Origin: Anaerolineae bacterium
GTDB lineage: Bacteria; Chloroflexota; Anaerolineae; Anaerolineales; Villigracilaceae
DNA: 8,631 nucleotides
Assembly: GCA_003158885.1 (NCBI GenBank)
Contig: PMLN01000165.1
Location: 1-8,631 of the forward strand
Direction: 5' to 3'
In this document: positions 1 to 4,894 of the stretch, in pieces
How the letters are laid out: every line of letters begins with the position of its first letter
Numbering within the stretch: position 1 is the stretch's first letter
Translations under genes and position numbers: made by a program
The notes under the pieces: model-generated
The model's input: the letters and a program-made list of their open reading frames with translations, nothing else
What the model was told of the DNA's origin: nothing
The model's database searches: none

Positions 1-101
1 ACAATCTCGTAGCCGTAGCGATCAGCTTCGCATAAGAGCCGTAAAATCATCGTATCGGTATGGCCACGCAGTAGGTCGGAAGTGATTTTGTTATCAGTCA
101 T
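1..101 (-). CDS. PadR-family transcriptional regulator, N-terminal fragment (runs off the window)
   Basis: Reading the minus strand from the ATG at 101 gives an open frame to the window edge with no stop. The peptide begins MTDNKITSDLLRGHTDTMIL and continues through RLLCEADRYGYEI. The segment LLRGHTDTxILRLL followed by GYEI is the characteristic start of the PadR winged-helix DNA-binding domain (first helix and helix-turn-helix entry). PadR proteins are usually dimeric repressors, often of phenolic-acid or drug responses and often autoregulated. I chose the ATG at 101 because AAGG lies 5 nt upstream of it; an in-frame ATG at 113 would add MKVT but has no ribosome binding site. Only about 33 residues are visible, so the effector and the C-terminal dimerisation region are unknown. 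Confidence 0.85.
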   Translation of the reverse strand, partial: MTDNKITSDLLRGHTDTMILRLLCEADRYGYEI

Positions 102-118
102 AGTAACCTTCATGGGCC

Positions 119-135
119 TAATATACACCATATTA
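119..135. promoter_or_regulatory. Candidate operator dyad over the PadR -10 box
   Basis: TAATAT (119-124) and ATATTA (130-135) form a perfect 6-bp inverted repeat with a 5-nt spacer. It covers the -10 box and part of the promoter spacer, where a repressor would block RNA polymerase. PadR proteins are commonly autorepressed through AT-rich dyads at their own promoters, so self-binding is a reasonable inference. The dyad is short and AT-rich, so chance is possible. Confidence 0.4.
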
Positions 136-148
136 CTATGTCTGTCAA
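120..148 (-). promoter_or_regulatory. Sigma-70-type promoter for the PadR gene
   Basis: On the minus strand a perfect TTGACA -35 box (plus-strand 143-148) is followed after exactly 17 nt by TATATT (plus-strand 120-125). Transcription would start near 112-113, just inside the short leader, leaving the AAGG ribosome binding site and the ATG at 101 on the transcript. This is the best housekeeping promoter match in the window. Confidence 0.75.
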
Positions 149-467
149 GGTAATTTATCTAGTTTAGTAGTTTATTGATTATGGGAAGAAACTATGTTTC
201 TAATAGAAGTTTAAGCGAGAATCTCGGTATGGCAGTAACTCACCTTACGCAAAACTTCCCGAAGGTTGCCGTAATTCAAGCCGGGTTTTTGCCCAAACCT
301 TCGGGATGGTGTGTAACATCAGTTAGTAATACATTCTTGGATGGATACCTTATGTGATTAACTGCGTTCCTAAGCAATTACTTGATGACAGGGGATGCTC
401 ACTATAATTTTTATTTCCCGGGTTCATTTCTGAATCCAAGCGCTCTATGCACATCATGCTTTCAACT
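149..467. other. Non-coding gap between the pfk stop and the PadR promoter
   Basis: About 320 nt without a convincing gene. A 60-codon open frame at 175-357 has no ribosome binding site and no recognisable domain, and it crosses the inverted repeat at 257-306. The only clear structure is that inverted repeat. No tRNA, riboswitch or insertion-sequence end could be established. Confidence 0.6.
257..306 (-). repeat. 11-bp inverted repeat, possible weak terminator of pfk
   Basis: TCCCGAAGGTT (257-267) and AACCTTCGGGA (296-306) are perfect reverse complements separated by 28 nt. The loop contains a small secondary hairpin (GGG at 283-285, CCC at 292-294). On the minus strand the stem is followed by AGTTTTG, a weak U-rich tail, and it lies about 160 nt past the pfk stop and before the PadR promoter, so a terminator role is possible. 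The long loop and poor U tract also fit a dispersed palindromic repeat. Confidence 0.5.
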
Positions 468-1550
468 TCATTCATCCCCAAATGCAATCCCCATGCCGCG
501 TGCGGTGATGACGGCGTCCCCATTGAGATCGACCCGGCGCGGAACGGCCAGCGCCTCTTCCAGAGTCACATCGGTGATCTGCTCGGAACGCAAGGAGACC
601 ATGCGGTCAAAGCCGCCGCGTGCCGCAAGCCTGACGGCGGCCGCACCGTAACGGGTCGCCAGCCAGCGGTCAAACGCTGTAGGCGTACCACCTCTTTGCA
701 AATGGCCCAGCACCGTCACGCGTGTTTCATATCCCTGCTGCTCGATGTACTCCCCCACCAAATGACCGACGCCGCCCAAACGCGGCACATACATTTCATC
801 GCCGCTGCGTGAAAAGACTTCGTTCCCGCCCAACGGTTTGGCGCCTTCCGAAACTGCCAGGATGCTGAATAAACTGCCGCGCACGATACGCCGGCGAATC
901 TTCCCCAGAACCGCTTCAAATTTGAACGGGATTTCAGGGATCAGGATCACATCCGCCCCGCCCGATATCCCGGCGTGCAGGGCAATGAAACCGGCTTCGC
1001 GTCCCATCAACTCCAAGACCATCACGCGGTGATGCGCTTCCGCAGTGGTATGCAGGCGGTCCATCGCTTCCGTGGCAGTATTCAAGGCGGTATCGAAACC
1101 AAAAGTCACTTCCGTGCCGCCAATATCATTGTCAATCGTTTTGGGAACACCGATCACAGGGATGCCTTTCAAGTAGAGCTCATGCGCAATCCGCAAGGTG
1201 CCATCCCCGCCGAGAACCAGCAGCGCCTCCAGACCGGATTGCTGCATGGCATGGATCAACTCATCCGATTTATCAACGGTGATTTCCCTGCCATCCTGAA
1301 ACACCTTGCGGGCAAACGGATTCCCACGGTTGGCCGCGCCGAGGATGGTGCCGCCGCGCGGCAAAATCCCGCTTACCTCCTTCAGACCCAAAGGGATAAT
1401 CCCACCATCCTTCAGAAACCCATCATAACCGTCCAGCACTCCATAGATTTCACAGCCATATTGCAGGATGGCTGTTTTGACTGCGGCGCGGATGACCGCG
1501 TTCAGGCCGGGAGCATCGCCGCCGCCGGTTAAAATCCCAATTCGTTTCAT
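468..1550 (-). CDS. pfkA: 6-phosphofructokinase (ATP or PPi donor uncertain)
   Basis: A 360-residue PfkA-family enzyme, phosphorylating fructose 6-phosphate to fructose 1,6-bisphosphate in cytoplasmic glycolysis. Visible motifs are the N-terminal phosphate-donor loop GGGDAPGLN (residues 9-17), GGDGT (114-118), the catalytic PKTIDND (136-142, with D140 matching the base Asp127 of the E. coli enzyme), MGRE (182-185) and LGHLQRGG (281-288), which binds sugar phosphate. The donor-specificity positions are mixed: Gly at the GDG position, as in ATP enzymes, but Lys in PKTIDND, where E. coli has Gly and PPi enzymes have Lys. This combination is seen in the long actinobacterial-type group, so the donor cannot be assigned from sequence. 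The start has a strong AGGAGG (plus-strand 1559-1564) 8 nt upstream. The gene is divergent from the DUF2085 operon. Confidence 0.93.
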   Translation of the reverse strand: MKRIGILTGGGDAPGLNAVIRAAVKTAILQYGCEIYGVLDGYDGFLKDGGIIPLGLKEVSGILPRGGTILGAANRGNPFARKVFQDGREITVDKSDELIHAMQQSGLEALLVLGGDGTLRIAHELYLKGIPVIGVPKTIDNDIGGTEVTFGFDTALNTATEAMDRLHTTAEAHHRVMVLELMGREAGFIALHAGISGGADVILIPEIPFKFEAVLGKIRRRIVRGSLFSILAVSEGAKPLGGNEVFSRSGDEMYVPRLGGVGHLVGEYIEQQGYETRVTVLGHLQRGGTPTAFDRWLATRYGAAAVRLAARGGFDRMVSLRSEQITDVTLEEALAVPRRVDLNGDAVITARGMGIAFGDE

Positions 1551-1588
1551 GGATGGTTCCTCCTCGAACCAGAAATCGTATTGCGGCT

Positions 1589-1617
1589 ATCATACCTCAA
1601 TCCATACTCTTTCTTGC
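1589..1617 (-). promoter_or_regulatory. Weak candidate promoter for pfk
   Basis: TATGAT on the minus strand (plus 1589-1594) makes a good -10 box and would give a roughly 30-nt leader containing the AGGAGG site. The hexamer 17 nt upstream (GCAAGA) is a poor -35 match. It would lie back to back with, and overlap, the DUF2085 promoter, so the two could interfere. Confidence 0.3.
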
Positions 1618-1642
1618 TTTTCAGGAATATTGCCCATATAAT
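1614..1642 (+). promoter_or_regulatory. Promoter for the DUF2085 operon, positioned for a leaderless transcript
   Basis: TTGCTT (1614-1619), a 17-nt spacer and a perfect TATAAT (1637-1642). Only 6 nt separate the -10 box from the ATG at 1649, so transcription would start at or next to the A of the start codon. No Shine-Dalgarno sequence lies upstream of that ATG, which fits leaderless initiation. Confidence 0.6.
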
Positions 1643-1648
1643 CAACCC

Positions 1649-2491
1649 ATGATGGAACAAAAGCCTGCATCCTTGATACAAACTTTGACAAAGTGGCTGA
1701 TTCCCCTGGCAGCCATCGTGGCTTTGGGCGCCTGGATTTATATCGCGCCGCCCGGCTTGATGGGAAAATTGGACGCGATCGGGTACGCGGTCTGTCACCG
1801 TCTGCCGTCGCATTCACTTTTCATCGGAAATATACAGTTTCCATTGTGTGCGCGTTGCACGGGTGAGTTCAATGCCGCGGCCATCGCATTGATCCTGCAA
1901 GGATTTATCAGCCGGAAGAAAAGCAAGCTTCCCAAGCGCGGCATCCTCGTCGTGCTGGTGATTTTCTTCCTGGCTTTTGCGATAGACGGAAGCAATTCCT
2001 ATCTTGCACTGCTTAAACAAAGTTACGGCAGTGCGTTCATGAAAATTCCAAATCTTTACGTCACAACCAACGTAACGCGGGTCTTCACCGGCAGCGGCAT
2101 GGGCATCGCCATGGCATCGATTCTTTTTCCGATGTTCAACCAGACCATCTGGCGCGTTCCCGAAGATAAACCGGCCCTCGAATGGCCTCAGTTCGGACTA
2201 TTAGTCTTCGTCGTGCTTCTATTCGACTTCGGGGCTTTGAGCAACTTCGACGCGATCCTATATTTCATTGCAGTCCTCAGCACGCTGGGCGTCCTGGCTT
2301 TATTGACAATGGTCTTCAGCATCGTGTGGGTCATGGCCATGAAACAGGATAACGCCTTCGAGCACCTCCACCAATTATGGCTGCCCGCGCTGGCGGGTTT
2401 AACCCTGGCGTTTATCCTGATCCTCGGCATTGACCTATTCCGGTTCAATCTCACGCACACCTGGACCGGATTTCCCGGATTGACGGGTTAG
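1649..2491 (+). CDS. DUF2085 integral membrane protein (long form)
   Basis: A 280-residue multi-pass membrane protein. Its signature is CHRLP (49-53) followed by FPLCARCTGEF (64-74), the Cys-His plus CxxC arrangement that defines DUF2085. The paired cysteines and histidine could bind metal or act in redox chemistry, but the family has no established function. Hydrophobic segments fall near 15-34, 74-86, 98-116, 148-162, 183-194, 202-230 and 246-263, so the protein goes well beyond the roughly 100-residue core domain. The frame is open from 1553, but I prefer the ATG at 1649 because the upstream part overlaps the pfk leader and the promoter, and TATAAT sits 6 nt before this ATG. A second ATG follows directly at 1652. 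It is the first gene of a three-gene membrane operon, with 16 nt to the next start. Confidence 0.8.
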   Translation: MMEQKPASLIQTLTKWLIPLAAIVALGAWIYIAPPGLMGKLDAIGYAVCHRLPSHSLFIGNIQFPLCARCTGEFNAAAIALILQGFISRKKSKLPKRGILVVLVIFFLAFAIDGSNSYLALLKQSYGSAFMKIPNLYVTTNVTRVFTGSGMGIAMASILFPMFNQTIWRVPEDKPALEWPQFGLLVFVVLLFDFGALSNFDAILYFIAVLSTLGVLALLTMVFSIVWVMAMKQDNAFEHLHQLWLPALAGLTLAFILILGIDLFRFNLTHTWTGFPGLTG

Positions 2492-2518
2492 GTATGGAGG
2501 CATAGGTATGGAGGCATT
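2491..2518 (+). repeat. 14-bp tandem duplication over the DUF4126 ribosome binding site and start
   Basis: GGTATGGAGGCATA (2491-2504) is followed directly by GGTATGGAGGCATT (2505-2518), 13 of 14 identical. The first copy supplies GGAGG (2496-2500), 7 nt ahead of the ATG in the second copy (2508). The first copy also has its own ATG (2494), which opens a three-codon frame MEA and then stops. The first copy begins at the last base of the DUF2085 stop codon. Confidence 0.85.
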
Positions 2519-3077
2519 GCTCGGCATCTTCACGGCCTTTGGACTTTCAGCCAGTGCAGGCTTGAACGCCTATATCCCGCTTTTGGTCATCGGCGTCATC
2601 GCACATTACACCAACCTGATCAAACTCAGCCCGCCTTATGATGTGCTTGCCAATCCATATATCTTGATCTTGATCGGCGTTCTGCTGATCATCGAAATGC
2701 TGGCAGATAAAGTGCCGGTTGCGAATCACATCAACGATCTGATCCAGACTTTCGTCCGGCCTGTGGCGGGCGCGATCGCCTTCGCAGCCAGCGCAAACAT
2801 CGTAACCGGCATCCATCCAATCCTGGCGCTGGCTTGCGGATTGTTGGTGGCGGGAAGCGTGCACGTGGTCAAGTCCGCGGCAATCCGCCCAATGGTCACA
2901 GCCACAACCGCAGGAATGGGAAACGTGCCGGTCAGCGTGGCGGAAGATATCACATCAACGGTTGTATCCCTTTTGTCCATTCTCGTCCCGGTCGCCATTG
3001 CCATTCTGGTGATCATTGCCATTGTGCTTCTGATGTGGTGGTGGGCGCGCAGGACGAGCAAGAAAGAAACCGCCTGA
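2508..3077 (+). CDS. DUF4126 membrane protein
   Basis: A 189-residue hydrophobic protein. The N-terminal segment FGLSASAGLNAYIPLLVIG (11-29) and the later EMLADKVP (63-70) and FVRPVAGAIAFAAS (82-95) match DUF4126, a family of small membrane proteins with glycine-rich helices and conserved acidic and Arg-Pro positions between spans. Membrane segments fall near 5-33, 50-66, 84-118 and 153-178. The C-terminus WWWARRTSKKETA is a basic cytoplasmic-type tail. No function is established for the family, and a transport or channel role would be speculation. The start is supported by GGAGG 7 nt upstream, provided by the 14-bp tandem duplication. It lies 16 nt after the DUF2085 stop and 32 nt before the next gene, so the three are almost certainly cotranscribed. 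Confidence 0.85.
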   Translation: MEALLGIFTAFGLSASAGLNAYIPLLVIGVIAHYTNLIKLSPPYDVLANPYILILIGVLLIIEMLADKVPVANHINDLIQTFVRPVAGAIAFAASANIVTGIHPILALACGLLVAGSVHVVKSAAIRPMVTATTAGMGNVPVSVAEDITSTVVSLLSILVPVAIAILVIIAIVLLMWWWARRTSKKETA

Positions 3078-3109
3078 GCGCGGAAATCAAAATTCATCCG
3101 GAGGCATAT

Positions 3110-3334
3110 ATGAACGACCAAAATCAATCCATGGACTTCAATCCCGGCCCGACGCCGACGCCGAAGAAGAAAAACAACACGACGATGATCATCGTCATCG
3201 TCGTGGTCATCGTCCTGTGCTGCTGCGTTGTCGGTGCAGTAGGCGGATACTGGGCAGTAGGCGGATACTGGCTCTGGAACAACGGAGACAAGCTCCTTCA
3301 ACAAGGTACCAGCGCACTGATCCAAATGCTATAA
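3110..3334 (+). CDS. Small single-span membrane protein, unknown function
   Basis: A 74-residue protein with GGAGG 5 nt before the ATG. The longer open frame upstream is only the out-of-frame run through DUF4126. Residues 1-18 are Asn, Gln and Pro-rich (ending PGPTPTP), then a basic KKK patch (19-21), then one transmembrane segment at about 26-47 (MIIVIVVVIV and on through the CCC at 37-39), then an aromatic and Gly-rich region with AVGGYW twice (43-54) and a polar tail. The basic-before-span pattern suggests the N-terminus is cytoplasmic. Three consecutive cysteines at the membrane boundary are unusual. I do not recognise a family. Its place in the operon and just before a terminator suggests an accessory subunit or regulator of the DUF2085/DUF4126 proteins, which is inference. 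Confidence 0.75.
   Translation: MNDQNQSMDFNPGPTPTPKKKNNTTMIIVIVVVIVLCCCVVGAVGGYWAVGGYWLWNNGDKLLQQGTSALIQML
3236..3271 (+). repeat. Exact 18-bp tandem duplication inside the small membrane protein gene
   Basis: GCAGTAGGCGGATACTGG occurs twice head to tail with no mismatch (3236-3253, 3254-3271). It is a multiple of three, so it duplicates the six residues AVGGYW without breaking the frame. Perfect identity at third positions points to a recent event. Confidence 0.9.
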
Positions 3335-3341
3335 AACAAGG

Positions 3342-3373
3342 GCCTCCGCAAAAAACGGAGGCTATTGTTTTTT
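3342..3373. terminator. Rho-independent terminator, probably bidirectional, between convergent operons
   Basis: GCCTCCG (3342-3348) and CGGAGGC (3356-3362) form a 7-bp GC-rich stem with an A-rich 7-nt loop. On the plus strand it is followed by TATTG and six T, a good terminator for the DUF2085 operon. On the minus strand the same stem is followed by CCTTGTTTTAT, so it can also stop the thiamine operon. The DUF402 stop codon (3362-3364) touches the stem. Confidence 0.85.
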
Positions 3374-3811
3374 AAATAATCGCTGGAGTTCTGCAAGGGC
3401 GCTCAAGGCTTTCTCCCGTTCCGAAACGTCAAGCGACAATTCATCGAATTCAGCCTCATCCAGCACGGTTTGTTTCCCGTCGGCGGAAACCCACAAGTCC
3501 AGCGCCAGATCCACATAAGAAACTGCGCCATCGCTCAGAACCGCAGGCCGGCCGACGTTGCAATACCAGCCCTTGAGATTGCCATCGTCGCGGTCATAAA
3601 TCTCAAAGATGTTATACCAGCGGTCGGTATAAAACGTTTCCACAAAACGGTCGTTCTTCTTAAATGTCACATCCATGAACGGCAGATCGGGGCGATTAAA
3701 GAAGGCCTCCAGCACAACCGCATTCCGCTCGCGGCGCAGTACCTGCCCTTCATATTGCCACGTCACGCGGCCCTCCAAATTTTTCTTCAGAACTTTAATT
3801 GGTTCGCTCAT
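3362..3811 (-). CDS. DUF402 family protein, probable nucleotide or phosphate-ester phosphohydrolase
   Basis: A 149-residue soluble protein of the DUF402 (FomD / Ntdp) family, from the order of motifs: VTWQYEG (16-22), DRFVETFYTDRWYNIFEI (54-71), LKGWYCNVGRP (79-89), SYVDLALDL (98-106) and VLDEAEFDE (116-124). Characterised relatives hydrolyse nucleoside di- and triphosphates (staphylococcal Ntdp) or a CMP ester (FomD), using metal held by Asp and Glu residues in these motifs. Those acidic residues are present here. The ATG at 3811 overlaps the thiQ stop TGA as ATGA, the usual sign of translational coupling; an upstream in-frame ATG at 3820 would add MFG and cannot be excluded. It is the last gene of the thiamine operon, so a thiamine phosphate is a possible substrate, but nothing in the sequence shows this. 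Confidence 0.85.
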   Translation of the reverse strand: MSEPIKVLKKNLEGRVTWQYEGQVLRRERNAVVLEAFFNRPDLPFMDVTFKKNDRFVETFYTDRWYNIFEIYDRDDGNLKGWYCNVGRPAVLSDGAVSYVDLALDLWVSADGKQTVLDEAEFDELSLDVSEREKALSALAELQRLFKKQ

Positions 3812-4821
3812 TCCAAACATTCCAACTTGATTTTGATTTCGATCTTCTGTCCGATCTTTGGTTCATCTTTCAAATAAAAGTATAAACCGTTATCCAGCCT
3901 GACCTTAAATCCATCCTGCTGGAAGAGCACATCCGCCACACGGCCTTGAATTTTATTCGACTCGCCGGCAGCTGCGCGCGGGCGCACCAACAAATGAATT
4001 TTTTCTCCCGCCCGATGAAGATGCCCGCACTTCACGTCGAAGATACCAAAACCGGTTTCGACCTCGCAACCCCTCGACTTTCCACTTTGCAACCTGCAGC
4101 TTCCTTCGATCACATTTCCCAATCCAAGAAATTCCGCCACCCAAGCCGAATCCGGTTTCAACCAAACCTCCGCCGGGGTGCCTTGCCGAACAATTTTTCC
4201 CTCATGCAAAAGCAGGACGCGGTCGGCAATGGTAAAAGCTTCATCCTGATCGTGGGTCACATAAACAGCAGGGATCCCCGTTCGATGAAGAATGCCGCGC
4301 AGTTCAGCGAGCAACTCCTCGCGCAAGGCGCGATCCAACGCCCCCAGCGGTTCATCGAACATCAGCAGGCGCGGCCTAGGCGCCAGCGCACGCGCCAGCG
4401 CCACACGCTGCTGTTCCCCGCCGGATAAATCGGTTACCTTGCGATGATCGAAGCCGCGCAGATTCACCAAATCCAATACTTCGGCAACGCGCGTCCCGAT
4501 CTCAGCGATTTTCCAATTCTTCATTTTCAAGCCAAAAGCCACATTATCGAAAACATTCAGGTGGGGGAAAAGTGCGTAATCCTGAAAGACCAGCCCAAAG
4601 TCCCGCAGATGAGCCGGTGTGGAAGACAGATCATTTTCATTCCACAGAATTTGCCCCGCATCCGGAGGTTCGAGTCCGGCAATCATCCGCAGCAGGGTTG
4701 ATTTGCCGCTGCCCGAGGGCCCAAGCAGGCAAAGCGTCTCGCCTGCCCCAAGGACAAATGAGATGCCCTGGAGAAGTGGAAGTGCGTCAAAGGTTTTGCA
4801 AAGATCATGAACTTTCAACAT
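3808..4821 (-). CDS. thiQ: Thiamine ABC transporter ATPase
   Basis: A 337-residue ABC ATPase energising thiamine import on the cytoplasmic face of ThiP. Visible are Walker A GPSGSGKST (34-42), the Q-loop FQDYALFPH (79-87), the signature LSGGEQQRVALARAL (132-146), Walker B RLLMFDEP (151-158), the D-loop GALD (160-163) and the H-loop THD (189-191). ThiQ of enterobacteria is only about 230 residues; this one carries a further 100 residues ending in a TOBE-like beta domain (about 275-337), as in PotA and FbpC ATPases. The thiamine assignment therefore rests on its neighbours ThiB and ThiP rather than on the ATPase itself. No good Shine-Dalgarno precedes the ATG at 4821, but the peptide begins MLKVHDLCKTF, where such ATPases normally start. 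The stop overlaps the DUF402 start. Confidence 0.87.
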   Translation of the reverse strand: MLKVHDLCKTFDALPLLQGISFVLGAGETLCLLGPSGSGKSTLLRMIAGLEPPDAGQILWNENDLSSTPAHLRDFGLVFQDYALFPHLNVFDNVAFGLKMKNWKIAEIGTRVAEVLDLVNLRGFDHRKVTDLSGGEQQRVALARALAPRPRLLMFDEPLGALDRALREELLAELRGILHRTGIPAVYVTHDQDEAFTIADRVLLLHEGKIVRQGTPAEVWLKPDSAWVAEFLGLGNVIEGSCRLQSGKSRGCEVETGFGIFDVKCGHLHRAGEKIHLLVRPRAAAGESNKIQGRVADVLFQQDGFKVRLDNGLYFYLKDEPKIGQKIEIKIKLECLE

Positions 4822-4838
4822 AGATTCTTAAGACCTAG

Positions 4839-4876
4839 GCACAAAAGGCTTAACCAAAAGAGTGAAGCCTTTGTGC
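4839..4876 (-). repeat. Intercistronic hairpin ahead of thiQ
   Basis: GCACAAAAGGCTT (4839-4851) pairs with AAGCCTTTGTGC (4865-4876): 12 bp with one bulged A and a 13-nt loop. It lies in the 73-nt gap between thiP and thiQ. No T tract follows on the minus strand, so it is more likely an RNA-stability or translation element, or a repeat remnant, than a terminator. Confidence 0.6.
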
Positions 4877-4894
4877 GCTTCGGATCCTTCGCGT
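4868..4894. repeat. 9-bp-period repeat remnant in the thiP-thiQ gap
   Basis: Three adjoining 9-mers on the plus strand, CCTTTGTGC, GCTTCGGAT and CCTTCGCGT, share the pattern NCTTYGNNN. The array begins inside the hairpin's right arm and ends at the base before the thiP stop codon. It resembles the dispersed CTTCGTGTC-type 9-bp repeats I have seen in gaps of environmental bacterial genomes; this comparison is from memory. Confidence 0.45.

Noticed and set aside
175..357. 60-codon plus-strand open frame in the left gap
   Set aside because: No ribosome binding site, no recognisable domain, and it crosses the inverted repeat at 257-306; composition looks non-coding.
975..1532. 185-codon plus-strand open frame
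   Set aside because: Antisense shadow of the phosphofructokinase gene, whose motifs are complete on the minus strand.
1553..1648. Upstream extension of the DUF2085 reading frame
   Set aside because: Overlaps the divergent pfk start region and the TTGCTT/TATAAT promoter; the ATG at 1553 has no promoter placed to include it and the peptide is unlike the family.
3181..3196. Perfect 16-bp palindrome GACGATGATCATCGTC
   Set aside because: It lies in a run of ATC and GTC codons for the Ile/Val-rich membrane span, where such symmetry arises easily; not treated as an operator.
2726..3325. 199-codon minus-strand open frame
   Set aside because: Antisense to DUF4126 and the small membrane gene. Its low-complexity Asp stretch comes from the GTC/ATC-rich codons of the sense strand.
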